Source of the DNA: Paenibacillus castaneae
GTDB taxonomy: Bacteria > Bacillota > Bacilli > Paenibacillales > Paenibacillaceae
Assembly: GCF_002884445.1 (NCBI RefSeq)
Contig: NZ_KZ614144.1
Span: 3,392,094-3,456,093 of the forward strand
Direction of reading: 5' to 3'
Length of the DNA stretch: 64,000 nucleotides
Shown here: in pieces, positions 42,510-51,816 of the stretch
Layout of the letters: each line of letters starts with the position of its first letter
Numbering within the stretch: position 1 is the stretch's first letter
The notes under the pieces: generated by a model
Told to the model about the DNA's origin: nothing
The model's input: only the letters and a program-made list of their open reading frames with translations
Database searches by the model: none
Program-made: the position numbers and the translations under genes

Positions 42510-43022
42510 TTAGTCCCAAGGCTGCTGTACTGTCAAGAATCCAGCAAATTTCTTGCTTTCATCTCTTCTAATTTTTCGCATTTCCGCCCTATGAGGAGCT
42601 GTTTCGAACAGCTTAACCTCTTCTTCTGTTTCGGGGACGACCTCTGGAACCGGTACAGGTCTCCGATCCTCATCAAGCGCAACGAAGGTTAAGAAGGACG
42701 TTGCAGCTACCTTACGGTCACCAATTAATAAATCTTCTTTAATAACCTTAACAAATACCTCTACTGACGTTCGGCCAGTCCATGTCACGAATGACTCTAA
42801 GCATACGGAATCTGTCATCCGGATAGGATGCAGGAAATCGACCGAATCCGTTGAAGCTGTTACAACGGAACGCCTGCAATGCTTCGTTGCTGAAATCGAT
42901 GCGATGTCATCGATATAAGCCATCAATTTCCCGCCGAAGAGCGTATTATGATTATTAACATCTGTTGGGAATACCCTTGCTGTTTTATAGCATTTGGATT
43001 CCCGTGAATACCTTTGTTCCAT
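42510..43022 (-). CDS. Acyl-CoA thioesterase (hotdog fold, YkhA-like)
   Basis: The 170-residue hotdog protein of the YkhA/YciA/BACH class has NNHNTLFGGKLMAYIDDIASISATKH near residues 23-48, with the conserved NxxxxLFGG and the catalytic Asp. VDFLHPIRMTDSV follows near 62. A charged C-terminal tail (KLFETAPHRAEMRKIRRDE) is also typical. It hydrolyses acyl-CoAs. It is a single gene, and the 249-base gap behind it shows nothing recognisable. Confidence 0.92.
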   Translation of the reverse strand: MEQRYSRESKCYKTARVFPTDVNNHNTLFGGKLMAYIDDIASISATKHCRRSVVTASTDSVDFLHPIRMTDSVCLESFVTWTGRTSVEVFVKVIKEDLLIGDRKVAATSFLTFVALDEDRRPVPVPEVVPETEEEVKLFETAPHRAEMRKIRRDESKKFAGFLTVQQPWD

Positions 43023-43271
43023 CTTTCATCTTCCCTTTCTTGTGACACAGCTAGCATTTGTGCGATTGCCTTCTCTACATTGACTTTCAATGTAGAACTG
43101 AATTGATTACTTTTAGCGTATTTTCAGTAGCATATGCTACATGGATTCATGAAACCTGCCATTAAGTAACAACGTTTATTGTAACCGATGAAGGTGGCAT
43201 ATTCCAAGATAATTATAAAATTTCATTGTATTAAACAAAAAAACATCCTTTTGTAACCATTTCTAATCCGA

Positions 43272-44072
43272 TTAAGATAAGCCTTCTTGAACCATATTAA
43301 TGAAATAGGCTTGATGCTTGGGATGACACGCGATGAGATAGGGCTGCGAATGCATGCCTTTGAACGGATTACCATCATAATCAATGACAATGCCTCCTGC
43401 CTCCTGTACCATCAGTAAACCAGAATATAAATCCTCGCCTTCCGAATTGTACACAATAATGCCGTCCAGATCACCTCGGGCCAGCATACACCATTGCAGC
43501 GTCGGCGCCCAAAGCCGCATCATTCGCTTCGTATTCACATCGATATAATGCCTTAGCTTAACCGCCCTTTGCTCATTTTGTACCGCATGCCCTTGTATCC
43601 AGCCTACTCGGGCTTTCTGAAATGGTTTACTTTTATGAATACTAATCTTATGCGAGTTGCATACAGCACCTTCTCCTGTGCTGGCGACATACAAACGATC
43701 CGTCATCGGTTCATATATGACTGCTAACACAGGTATACGCTCGAATAATAAAGTAATCGAGATGCCAAATAGCGGCATGCCAATGGCGTAATTATTCGTC
43801 CCATCCAGTGGGTCAACCAGCCACAACCAATCACTTTCATTCTGATTTTGTCCGAATTCCTCTGATCTGATTTGATGATCTGGAAATACCCGACTAATTT
43901 TGCTCAATATGATTTGTTCGGCGAGAAGATCAACTTCTGTGACAATATCACCGTGAGCATCTTTTTCGTCATATTGATCAAGTGTTCCGAATCTCTCTCG
44001 TGTTAGACGTCCCGCTTCATAAGCAGCAGCAATGGCTACCTCTCTGGCCATATCCATGATTATTCGGTTCAT
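43272..44072 (-). CDS. Inositol-monophosphatase-family phosphatase
   Basis: The protein has about 266 residues, with the metal-binding motifs of the family: IRSEEFGQN (Glu), WLVDPLDGTNNYAIGMP (DPxDGT), and GEDLYSGLLMVQEAGG in place of the usual WDxAAG motif. The Asp is kept, but Trp and the following Ala are not. SuhB/IMPase or NAD(P) phosphatase-type activity is likely and Mg-dependent. GAGGTG lies 9 bases before ATG 44072, preferred to the in-frame GTG 44084. Confidence 0.87.
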   Translation of the reverse strand: MNRIIMDMAREVAIAAAYEAGRLTRERFGTLDQYDEKDAHGDIVTEVDLLAEQIILSKISRVFPDHQIRSEEFGQNQNESDWLWLVDPLDGTNNYAIGMPLFGISITLLFERIPVLAVIYEPMTDRLYVASTGEGAVCNSHKISIHKSKPFQKARVGWIQGHAVQNEQRAVKLRHYIDVNTKRMMRLWAPTLQWCMLARGDLDGIIVYNSEGEDLYSGLLMVQEAGGIVIDYDGNPFKGMHSQPYLIACHPKHQAYFINMVQEGLS

Positions 44073-44110
44073 ATGCACAATCACCTCTACAATTATTTGT
44101 TATACACGGA

Positions 44111-44782
44111 TTACCTTTTAAGTAACAGATTGTTTACTCTACGCTTATAGGAAAACCAAGTTTTAAAAATAGATTCATCACTCTTATGTATAGAGACCTT
44201 CTCAAGCAAAGGAAAGTCTTCCTTTGTTACTTCCAGTCTATAACTCGGAACAACAGGCTCTTTACTAATCCATTCATCGAAAAAAACGCCTCTATTACTC
44301 ACTCTTCTGAAATTTACTTCTGGTAAAAAGTATATGGACCCTTCCGTCCAAGGTCCTTCACACATCGTTTGTTCCGTAAGAGAGAAAAAATAATAACTCT
44401 CGTCTTCATTGTGAATACGCAAACATCCATTCCGAAAATTCCCATACAGCTTGCTGCGATCAAATACAGCGTAGAACAAAGGCCAGATTGCATCCTTCGT
44501 AGCAAATACAGCCTCTACATATTTCCCATTAAACAAAGTCTGTTTTCTCGGTTCAAACTGCTCAATAGAAGAAGTGTTTGATCCATGAGCCATACATTTT
44601 TTCTGCTTGCACATATAAGAAATGAACCGATATTTAGGATAGTGGCAATCATAATGAATAAATCCTTCCGATTGACTGGCTCGAAGCAATAAGCGCTCAT
44701 ATTCATTGGCTTCTCTGCTATCAATAACAATAGAAGGCATTTGTATAAATAATCTTTTTAATAAAAAAGAATACATACCCAC
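44111..44782 (-). CDS. Protein of unknown function (223 residues)
   Basis: No family is recognised. The protein is soluble and rich in aromatic residues, with a possible Cys pair/cluster in YMCKQKKCMAHG near residue 58 and a basic C-terminus (FSYKRRVNNLLLKR). GGAGG lies 8 bases before GTG 44782. It sits between the IMPase-like gene and a Fur-box gene and does not obviously belong to either. Confidence 0.65.
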   Translation of the reverse strand: MGMYSFLLKRLFIQMPSIVIDSREANEYERLLLRASQSEGFIHYDCHYPKYRFISYMCKQKKCMAHGSNTSSIEQFEPRKQTLFNGKYVEAVFATKDAIWPLFYAVFDRSKLYGNFRNGCLRIHNEDESYYFFSLTEQTMCEGPWTEGSIYFLPEVNFRRVSNRGVFFDEWISKEPVVPSYRLEVTKEDFPLLEKVSIHKSDESIFKTWFSYKRRVNNLLLKR

Positions 44783-44860
44783 TCATTATTCCTCCTTATC
44801 GCAACCATCCATAATTATACATCTGATCCTATAGCCGCGATAGTATGAATAATAGAAAAA

Positions 44861-44900
44861 GGACTGCAGCTATAAGCGTTTTTCGCCATAGCTACAGTCC
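44861..44900. terminator. Rho-independent terminator after the siderophore-binding gene
   Basis: GGACTGCAGCTAT (44861-44873) pairs with ATAGCTACAGTCC (44888-44900), with one G-U pair. The minus-strand exit is T-rich. Confidence 0.88.
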
Positions 44901-44919
44901 ATCAACTTTGTTATTATAA

Positions 44920-45867
44920 CTATTTAACCAAGCTTCCCAATACATCGTCAATCATAAGCGAATTGGCAATTGCACCTGAATACAACCAGCTTCCTGTGCT
45001 TGGGAATTCATGAATATTGCCATTTTTAACCGCCGGAATGGTTTGCCAGATCGGATCTTTTAATGCTTCCGAGCCAGTCGATTTGTCACTGTCTACGAAG
45101 AAGATATGATCGGCATCCAGCTCAGCTAATTTCTCAAGCGGAATGGGATTCCAGTTCCCTGTGCCTGCGGCCGAAATTTCTTGGACAACCTTTGGAACTT
45201 CAAGACCCAAGTCATTATAAAGCACAGCACCACTGGATAATTTGTCACTCACAATATAGAATGATTTTCCTACAAGCCATATTGCAGCAGCGGATTCACC
45301 TTTTACAGAAGCTTGCAGTTTCTCTTTAGCATCCTTTGCTTTTGCTTCGTACGTATCAATTGCCTGTTGGGCTTCTTTGCTCTTACCCAGAACTTCACCG
45401 ATTTTCAATAGCGATTTCCGCCAGTCAGCATTAATATCATCACCTAACGTATATGTAGGAGCGATCTTCGAATATTGTGCATATTTCTCGCCTTCAACAT
45501 TACTGTTATAGGCCATAATAAGCAGATCAGGGCTGAAGTTTGTAACAGCTTCGAAAGGAAGATCATAAGCTATCGTAGGAATATCCTTCAAGGAAGCCTG
45601 CAAATAATCTTGAATGCCGTTTGGAACAGACCATTGAGCCACAGGTTTAACGCCAAGTGTAATCAAGTGATCCTCCAAATAAGAAGCGATAATGCGTTGT
45701 GGATTTGCTGGAATTGTGACTTGGTTGCCAAGTGCATCGGTTACCGTTCTTTCAGCCGAAGCCGGAGCCTCTTTCTCTTTATTATCTCCACAAGCTGCAA
45801 GCCAAAGCGACATAACCATTAAACTAACTAAAATGAGAACAAATTTCTTGTTTTTGCGTGTAAACAA
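44920..45867 (-). CDS. Iron-siderophore ABC transporter substrate-binding lipoprotein (FhuD/FecB-like)
   Basis: The 315-residue protein has a lipoprotein signal ending LWLAAC (Cys26). The periplasmic-binding fold of class III follows: NQVTIPANPQRIIASYLED near 48-66, VTNFSPDLLIMAY near 107, and a C-terminal lobe with WQTIPAVKNGNIHEF and SWLYSGAIANSLMIDD. It delivers ferric siderophores to a permease. No permease or ATPase gene is present in the window. TTG 45867 has AGGGGG 7 bases upstream. A Fur box precedes it. Confidence 0.9.
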   Translation of the reverse strand: MFTRKNKKFVLILVSLMVMSLWLAACGDNKEKEAPASAERTVTDALGNQVTIPANPQRIIASYLEDHLITLGVKPVAQWSVPNGIQDYLQASLKDIPTIAYDLPFEAVTNFSPDLLIMAYNSNVEGEKYAQYSKIAPTYTLGDDINADWRKSLLKIGEVLGKSKEAQQAIDTYEAKAKDAKEKLQASVKGESAAAIWLVGKSFYIVSDKLSSGAVLYNDLGLEVPKVVQEISAAGTGNWNPIPLEKLAELDADHIFFVDSDKSTGSEALKDPIWQTIPAVKNGNIHEFPSTGSWLYSGAIANSLMIDDVLGSLVK

Positions 45868-45937
45868 TGTATTTCCCCCTAATAGAACATTATAGATTCA
45901 GTGTAATGGATGCTCATCCATCCCTAAAGTCAACCAA

Positions 45938-45958
45938 TGATAACAATTATCATTATCA
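45938..45958 (-). promoter_or_regulatory. Fur box
   Basis: TGATAAC-A-ATTATCA (45938-45952) is a 7-1-7 inverted repeat, extended by TTATCA to 45958. It matches the Bacillus-type Fur consensus TGATAATNATTATCA with one difference. It lies 70 bases before the siderophore-binding gene. Confidence 0.85.
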
Positions 45959-46012
45959 ATGTCAACAGCGTATTTCATCTACAATGGCCTATTTAATGAG
46001 GGATTAATTAGC

Positions 46013-46468
46013 TCACCACGTATGAATTAACCCTAGCTTTCTCAGGACATGCTCGCTAAACGCATTTAGCTGCTTAATCGGTTTCGACAAATCGAAATAA
46101 TCCAGCTCTACTCCCTCATCGTCTAATACCTCAAGGGTTCCCGATATATCAATAGCTTCGTATACAGCTGTCACATTATAAATCTCATCACCATGAGGAT
46201 ATTTGTAATACATATCCTTACCGGATAGCAGCGATACGAACTTTAAGGTGCCTGCAGTTAGACCCGTTTCTTCCAATAATTCCCTTGCGGCTGCCTCTTC
46301 CAGCGATTCACCGCACTCAAGAGCCCCTCCAATCGTCCCCCAATCCAGGCTGTCTGAACGTTTTTGAAGCAGTAATTGACCTTGTTTATTAAATACGAGA
46401 ACAGTTGCTCCAGTCATAATAAGCGGACGTGTTCCAATAGCTTCTCTTAATTCACTTATATAACCCAT
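46013..46468 (-). CDS. NUDIX hydrolase
   Basis: The 151-residue protein has a complete Nudix box GALECGESLEEAAARELLEE followed by TGL, near residues 51-73. The preceding strand is TGATVLVFNKQGQLLLQKRSD. It hydrolyses nucleoside diphosphates linked to other groups; substrate is unknown. It resembles YtkD/MutT-like single-domain proteins. GGAGGGAG lies before ATG 46468. Confidence 0.93.
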   Translation of the reverse strand: MGYISELREAIGTRPLIMTGATVLVFNKQGQLLLQKRSDSLDWGTIGGALECGESLEEAAARELLEETGLTAGTLKFVSLLSGKDMYYKYPHGDEIYNVTAVYEAIDISGTLEVLDDEGVELDYFDLSKPIKQLNAFSEHVLRKLGLIHTW

Positions 46469-46508
46469 TTCATACTCCCTCCTTTATTCGATCAGATTAA
46501 GTACAGAC

Positions 46509-46904
46509 TTATTTTTCTCTTGCGATCACATAGCATTTGTCTGAATGGCTAAATCCTATTTTCGGATAATATTCAACAGCAGTAGGTGCAGATAGCAATA
46601 CTAGTGATACTTCTGCCCCTAGTGTCTCTCTCAATTGTTCAACTAAATTTTTCCCAATCCCAAGCCTTTGATAGTCATGATCAATTGCAAGATCAGATAG
46701 GTAACAGCAATAAGCATAGTCCGTCACCGCACGAGCAACGCCAACGATTCGTTCACCATCCCAAGCGCTTATTATAATATCTGCGTTATCAATCATTTTT
46801 TGCAATCTTTCCAAATCCTGGAAAGGACGTTTAATCCCAGATGCTTGAAAAATTTGTGATAAAGCAGCTGCCGTTAAATTGGTATCATTTCTATATTCGA
46901 TCAT
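46509..46904 (-). CDS. GNAT-family N-acetyltransferase
   Basis: The protein has about 131 residues, with the acetyl-CoA-binding signature DHDYQRLGIGKNLVEQLRE near residue 75 and the C-terminal PTAVEYYPKIGFSHSDKCY. The frame opens at ATG 46922, but GGGGAG overlaps the first codons, so ATG 46904 is the better start. It resembles another GNAT gene of the window at 54875 (SDLAIDHDYQRLGIGKNLVE against CDVIVDEAYRGQGIGKKLVE). Confidence 0.88.
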   Translation of the reverse strand: MIEYRNDTNLTAAALSQIFQASGIKRPFQDLERLQKMIDNADIIISAWDGERIVGVARAVTDYAYCCYLSDLAIDHDYQRLGIGKNLVEQLRETLGAEVSLVLLSAPTAVEYYPKIGFSHSDKCYVIAREK

Positions 46905-46938
46905 GTCCATCATTCTCCCCATTGTTTACTCGGCTGAC

Positions 46939-47445
46939 TCATTCCGATACGATTAGGAAATCTGCCGAGTTTTCTCTAATATATGTATTCATTTGATTGA
47001 TAGCTTCTTTAGCTATAGGCGCATAACGTTCATAGATAGCAGACATTTGCGTTAAAAGTGCTGGATCATGATCAAGATCCGAGGCTAACGCTTGTCGCCA
47101 TGTACCATCGCTCCGTTTATTTCTCTGTTCGACCAGTTGTTCTATTTCATGGCAGATCGCTAAATAATCGTCAAGACAATAGAATGCGATACCTCTCATC
47201 AATGCTGGCCAACCTTTTAAGTCGGTCATAAAATAAGAAGCAAACCAATAAAGCTCAGCAACTGATTTCGTATGATTATGAAAGGCATAAAACATATACA
47301 ACGACTTTTGGCCTTCGTTTAGCCCATTATAGGCTGCAAGCTTTGCAGATGGGTCTTTCCCTCTTAATGCTGTCAACGTCTCTTCTATACACAACCAGGA
47401 TAACTGCTCATTGTCTAAATCTTGCTTATGAAGCGTAACGATCAT
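46939..47445 (-). CDS. Protein of unknown function (168 residues)
   Basis: No firm family assignment is possible. It is soluble, mainly helical and aromatic-rich (SLYMFYAFHNHTKSVAELYW, AIAFYCLDD-like FYCLDDYLAICHEIEQLVEQ). The layout recalls DMP19/DUF4375-like bacterial proteins, but this is weak. GAGAGGATGAGGG precedes ATG 47445. It lies between a truncated HAD gene and a GNAT gene on the same strand. Confidence 0.65.
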   Translation of the reverse strand: MIVTLHKQDLDNEQLSWLCIEETLTALRGKDPSAKLAAYNGLNEGQKSLYMFYAFHNHTKSVAELYWFASYFMTDLKGWPALMRGIAFYCLDDYLAICHEIEQLVEQRNKRSDGTWRQALASDLDHDPALLTQMSAIYERYAPIAKEAINQMNTYIRENSADFLIVSE

Positions 47446-47457
47446 ACCCTCATCCTC

Positions 47458-47679
47458 TCAAAATAGTGTAAGCATTTCTTTAATTTGCTCGATTTGATGC
47501 AGCGGCTTCGCCGTTAACCCATCTGGCCAAGGCTGATTTACTTTTATCCATACCGTGCCATTTCCTGCTTTAGCGGCACCCTCAATGTCATTAACAGGAT
47601 GATCCCCTTCATAAATGCACTGCTCCGGCATCACTTCAAGCTGCATTAGCACGGCGTCAAATTTGCTGTTCTCTCCATC
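47458..47679 (-). pseudogene. C-terminal remnant of a HAD-family hydrolase
   Basis: The open frame 47458-47679 encodes only the last third of a HAD protein (SKFDAVLMQLEVMPEQCIYE, then GDHPVNDIEGAAKAG, motif IV). A TAA at 47680 precedes it in frame. No motif I (DxDxT) exists upstream before the SDR gene, so the 5' part was deleted. ATG 47652 could still start a 64-residue fragment. Confidence 0.8.
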
Positions 47680-47719
47680 TTATTACGTCTCCTTTCACAT
47701 TCCATTGAATGTTGGCGGC

Positions 47720-48424
47720 TTACCAAGGCAATTCACCAACAAATGGCTGTACATACTGCCCTGTGCTGGTAATGTTGATTTCCTTTGACCATTCATAGAT
47801 GTTTAATGCTGCTGTTTCAGGATCCGTATTAGCATCGGTTGAGCGTCCTCTTGTTAATAATTGTCCCGGATGAATGGCACAAACAGAGATGCCCGTTTCC
47901 TGCATCTCCTGGCTTAAACATATCGTAAACATATTTTGTGCCGCCTTTGCCATTCGATAGGAATAAGAGAAATTCCGGTTCAGAAACTCTCCCGACGACA
48001 TTTTCTGCAACGAACCAAGCCTCGAAGATACATTAATAATTCTCGGATTTTCTGATGATCGCATAAACGGTAAGCAAGCTTTAACTGTCCTTATTGGTCC
48101 TAAACAGTGAATATTAAATAGATGATTTACTTCTTCTGTTCTAACATTTTCTATTAAGTGTTCATTCCCGGATATACCAGCATTATTAATGAGAATATCT
48201 ATATTTCCCGCATATGAATTCAGGACAGAAGTGATTTGATTAATAGCATCATCATCGGTCAGATCAGCTACGATAGGGAAACAATTTGTAAATTCAGCAG
48301 ACAGCGTTTGGGCTGACTGTTCAGATCTAACGAGTGGAAATGTCATATTATTTCGAGCTGCATATACCTTCAACAATTCATAACCTAGACCACGGCTAGC
48401 GCCTGTAATTAATACTTTTTCCAA
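47720..48424 (-). CDS. Short-chain dehydrogenase/reductase
   Basis: The 234-residue Rossmann-fold oxidoreductase has the cofactor motif TGASRGLG (residues 7-14), the structural motif NNAG (ILINNAGISGN), the catalytic Ser in INVSSRLGS, and the YxxxK motif in FSYSYRMAKAAQN. The end (IYEWSKEINITSTGQYVQPFVGELPW) fits classical SDRs. It starts at TTG 48424 with GGGGGG about 10 bases upstream. The substrate is unknown. Confidence 0.92.
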   Translation of the reverse strand: MEKVLITGASRGLGYELLKVYAARNNMTFPLVRSEQSAQTLSAEFTNCFPIVADLTDDDAINQITSVLNSYAGNIDILINNAGISGNEHLIENVRTEEVNHLFNIHCLGPIRTVKACLPFMRSSENPRIINVSSRLGSLQKMSSGEFLNRNFSYSYRMAKAAQNMFTICLSQEMQETGISVCAIHPGQLLTRGRSTDANTDPETAALNIYEWSKEINITSTGQYVQPFVGELPW

Positions 48425-48446
48425 TTTGGCATTCCCCCCAACATCG

Positions 48447-49364
48447 TCAACTGATCATAATGGCTTCTGCGAATTCAACATTTTTTAGAAAGGTTTGATA
48501 TTCCTCTGGGGTTGCGCCATCTTCAACGCCCCAGCACATTCCCAATGCCGTTTCCACATACAGGCATTGCTTTAATATGTCGTGTGGGATATCGAGTTTT
48601 TTTTCTAAAATAACGATTATATCGTTTATTTTCTTATATAAATCCGTCGTTATTTCGTCGCCAAATTCATTTAATATAAAACGCGGAACATCAAATACAG
48701 GATCGCCTGTTACGCCCTTAGGGTCAATAATACAATACTCTCCATCTTGACCAAGCAAAATATTATCATGATGAAAGTCGCCATGAAGCAGCATCTTTTG
48801 GGAGTACAATGAAGAAACAGATAGGCATATCTCTTTTGCTTTTTTCATATGCACATATAATTTTTTGCAATCAAGCCGCTTACTCATGTATTCGGTTATC
48901 CTGCTGACCCATTCTATATAAGTCGGATATAGTTCTGCTTTAGCGGGCGTTATATGTAAGCCGTTATATAAGGAACTAAATACGGATAATCTCTTTTCAA
49001 GAGAATTCTCATCTCGTAAAGGGGTCCCAGGCTGTATACATTCCTCAAGTATGATGCCATTCTCTAGATCTGATTCGAAGACTTTGCAAAATCGTCTGCC
49101 GTTATATTGAGATAAAGTGTTGAATTCGGTAACTATTTCTCGGGAAGACGGATTGCCTATTTTAAGAACTACGTTTCCAAAGCTTTCTGAATAGCATTTC
49201 AATACTAGGTTTGCAGAATAGGAAGGAATGAACTGAAAAGAAGTTAAAGCCCATCTGTCAGCATATAATTCAATATCTCTCGTAACTTTTCCATAAAAAT
49301 CTTCACCAAACCGGTTATTAATATTTTCTATTTCTTTTTGATCGAAAGCATAACGTTTGTTCAT
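48447..49364 (-). CDS. Aminoglycoside-phosphotransferase-fold kinase
   Basis: The protein has about 305 residues of the APH/choline-kinase fold. A nucleotide-site Lys lies in GNVVLKIG, the catalytic loop is LLHGDFHHDNILL near residue 200, and the Mg-binding motif is YCIIDPKGVTGDP. The substrate may be a drug, amino alcohol or metabolite and cannot be chosen. ATG 49364 has GGAGG 6 bases upstream; the frame continues without a better start to 49430. Confidence 0.88.
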   Translation of the reverse strand: MNKRYAFDQKEIENINNRFGEDFYGKVTRDIELYADRWALTSFQFIPSYSANLVLKCYSESFGNVVLKIGNPSSREIVTEFNTLSQYNGRRFCKVFESDLENGIILEECIQPGTPLRDENSLEKRLSVFSSLYNGLHITPAKAELYPTYIEWVSRITEYMSKRLDCKKLYVHMKKAKEICLSVSSLYSQKMLLHGDFHHDNILLGQDGEYCIIDPKGVTGDPVFDVPRFILNEFGDEITTDLYKKINDIIVILEKKLDIPHDILKQCLYVETALGMCWGVEDGATPEEYQTFLKNVEFAEAIMIS

Positions 49365-49382
49365 CCTTTCCTCCTCTCCGTA

Positions 49383-49409
49383 ATAAAGCCCTCTCTGCGA
49401 GGGCTTTAT
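49383..49409. terminator. Terminator between the cysteine hydrolase and APH genes
   Basis: ATAAAGCCCTC (49383-49393) pairs perfectly with GAGGGCTTTAT (49399-49409), with a 5-base loop. It lies 15 bases after the hydrolase stop and 19 bases upstream of the APH start, so it could also attenuate APH expression. Confidence 0.8.
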
Positions 49410-49423
49410 ACGTTTTTTTAATC

Positions 49424-49951
49424 CTAGCAAAATTCAATATTTGATGATTCTAGATTGTTCGCGAAAGCACCGAATTGATCATTGTAGTGTGCTATAATTT
49501 GTGTCGCGCTTTGATTGCCTTGACTCCATGTACTATGACAGTCTTTGACCACAGTCACATGATAGTCTAAATCATGGGCTCGACGGCATGTTGCATCAAT
49601 ACATAAATCTGTTTGAAGACCCGTTATAACAACCTTCTCAATCCCTAGCCTCACCAATTCCGTTTGGAGATTCGTTTCATGGAACGAGTCGGGCGTATGT
49701 TTCTGAATAATAATGTCCCCGCTAACAGGGGTTATTATGGGGTGTATGTTCCAACCTGGACTATTCGTAGCTAAAGGTTCACCTGCCGCTTCATTATGTT
49801 GGACATATATAACGGGGGTATCACATGCTCTAGCTTTTTTAATAAGTCCACTTAGACGCTCAAGCAGGCCATGCCCGTCGAATACGGGGTCTGTTTCTTC
49901 AAACATGCCGTTTTGAACATCAATTACAAGCAAAGCAATATCATTTTTCAT
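49424..49951 (-). CDS. Isochorismatase-like cysteine hydrolase
   Basis: The protein has about 175 residues with the Asp-Lys-Cys triad of the superfamily: ALLVIDVQNGMF (Asp), IIQKHTPDSF (Lys), and VVITGLQTDLCIDATCRRAH (Cys). The cis-peptide region precedes the Cys. It probably hydrolyses a small amide, as nicotinamidase-like members do. The frame is open upstream to 50047, but GGAGG precedes ATG 49951. Confidence 0.92.
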   Translation of the reverse strand: MKNDIALLVIDVQNGMFEETDPVFDGHGLLERLSGLIKKARACDTPVIYVQHNEAAGEPLATNSPGWNIHPIITPVSGDIIIQKHTPDSFHETNLQTELVRLGIEKVVITGLQTDLCIDATCRRAHDLDYHVTVVKDCHSTWSQGNQSATQIIAHYNDQFGAFANNLESSNIEFC

Positions 49952-49997
49952 TAACAATACCTCCTCCATGATCTTATAAGTATTGGACTTTCTCGGG

Positions 49998-50429
49998 CTA
50001 TAATCCAACTGCGATTTGACCCTCATCATAGGCCTGGAAAATAGCATTCGAAACCAAAAAATAATCGCTTTGATACATTTTCATTTTATCGATTTGCGTT
50101 AGCGATGGAACAGTAACAATTACAGTTGTCATAATGAAGGATAGCAAAATTGCGAATATCTTTTTCTTGCTCTCTTTTCTTACTATCACTTGGATAAATA
50201 GAATAAGCAGCCATATCAGCGAAACTAGAAGGATAATTCCTGCGGGCAGGTAAAGAACTATAGTTAAAAAATCGTCACCCGCAACAAATTTCGCATATAG
50301 TAGCAAAAAATCTCCTACAAATAACATCAATAACGGAATAACGATCCGTTTAATACTCGCTATTCCATATATCAGCATCACAGTAGTTCCTATTACAGCA
50401 GTTATTATAATCATCAACGCTAATGCCAT
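49998..50429 (-). CDS. Four-helix membrane protein of unknown function
   Basis: The 143-residue protein has four hydrophobic segments (about 2-22, 29-49, 55-78, 90-112) and a short hydrophilic tail (QIDKMKMYQSDYF to EGQIAVGL). GAGGTAACTGAT precedes ATG 50429. It follows another small membrane protein gene by 24 bases, so the two are probably co-expressed. No family is recognised. Confidence 0.7.
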   Translation of the reverse strand: MALALMIIITAVIGTTVMLIYGIASIKRIVIPLLMLFVGDFLLLYAKFVAGDDFLTIVLYLPAGIILLVSLIWLLILFIQVIVRKESKKKIFAILLSFIMTTVIVTVPSLTQIDKMKMYQSDYFLVSNAIFQAYDEGQIAVGL

Positions 50430-50453
50430 ATCAGTTACCTCGTTAGTTGCTTA

Positions 50454-50642
50454 TCATTTTTTTATCTTTACGTAAGCTTGAACAAAGGCAATTAGAAGAG
50501 AAATAATAATGGAAATGATGAATAGCCTTTTCTTATCATCTTCAGGAATTAGTAATGTGGTTAACAAATAAATAGCTGCTGTCGTTATAAAAAAATCACC
50601 TAAAAAAACCATAAACCTTTTTCTCGGTTTAATAGCTCCCAC
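50454..50642 (-). CDS. Small two-helix membrane protein
   Basis: The 62-residue protein has two membrane segments (FMVFLGDFFITTAAIYLLTT and LFIISIIISLLIAFVQAYV) and a basic end. GTG 50642 has GGGGGGGAG 6 bases upstream. It is transcribed with the four-helix membrane protein gene downstream. Its function is unknown. Confidence 0.68.
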   Translation of the reverse strand: MGAIKPRKRFMVFLGDFFITTAAIYLLTTLLIPEDDKKRLFIISIIISLLIAFVQAYVKIKK

Positions 50643-50732
50643 TTAATCTCCCCCCCGTCGAAAATAGGCTATTAACGTTAATTTAAGACGCTCCATGATG
50701 AAAGACGAATAACTGATATAAAGCTGCATCCT

Positions 50733-51660
50733 CTATCCATCAACTCGTATCTCATCAGGAATTTCCTGTATAAACGACTCTACCGGTGTATTACTCTCAG
50801 AAAATATTTTATCACCTATTTTTGTCATGGCACCATTTTTTTCAACTTTACCATATTCGACTTTTCCTAAAGCAAAAATTGTATCCGCAAAATAGATATA
50901 CGTTTTATTTAGATCATCTTTAGATGGTTTTGTACCGCTCTCCTCGACAACATTCCCAGTTGTATCTGTACGTGCTTGATATACAACCTCCTTAAGACCA
51001 TATGTATTAATCATAATATAACTTTTAATATCCTCAAATTGAGTATAATAACGTAAAGCTTCTCCTTCTGGGAAATAGTAGTACGTTGTTGCCCCCCTTG
51101 CATCATTTGGATAAAGAGGGTTGTTTAATTCTGTTCTAGGTAATAATACGGCTGCTTTGCGTGCATCTACTAAGTTCCCAGATTCCAGTGATCTATAAAG
51201 CTGAATTTTATCAGAACTTTTCACAAGAACAGCACTTATGTTTTTTTCCCATTGCCACTTCAGCTCCAAATGCCTCAGCAATAAATCTCAAAGGAACCAT
51301 CGTTCTCCCTTTAATTGATGTAACCGGTATATCTAATGTTATGGCTATACCATTTTTGAAAGCAACCGATTTGTCTTCAGTTAGTTTCAATGTATCTTTT
51401 GTTCTTGAGTTAATTATTGTTGCCGTTTTTGACTTGTTGTCCCATTGGAAACTCAGTTGTAAGTCTGATAAGGCACGCACTGGAATGAGAATCCTGCCTT
51501 TAACCATCACTGGAGCCACATCACCTTGAAACAATTCGCCATTCACATAAATCTTATTCTGCTGATTAGCAGCCGAAGCTACGGAAGAGCCTAATATTGA
51601 CGTTAATATGAATGAACTAAGGGCTAGCATTTTAAGTTTATATATCATTTTCACTTTCAT
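50733..51660 (-). pseudogene. Copper-amine-oxidase N-domain secreted protein, frameshifted
   Basis: The first part (51211-51660) has a signal peptide (ALSSFILTSILGSSVASA) and a copper amine oxidase N-terminal domain (IYVNGELFQGDVAPVMVKGR, SIKGRTMVPLRFIAEAFGAE). The phase changes just after FGAEV, next to a run of seven A (minus strand of 51241-51247). The second frame then continues (WEKNISAVLVKSSDKIQLYR) to 50733. Together they give one ~308-residue protein. This is a frameshift, a sequencing indel, or a slippage site. Confidence 0.82.
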
Positions 51661-51816
51661 TAATTTCACTCCTCATAATATAGACTTTAAATTTTCCAAA
51701 AAGTTGCAATTATGAGCATGCTACCATGGGAATACCAAAATCTACGTAACGTAGATAGAAAATAAACCTTTTGGTGAAGATATTATCGGCGATTCATGCC
51801 AACACGAATAAAAAAA

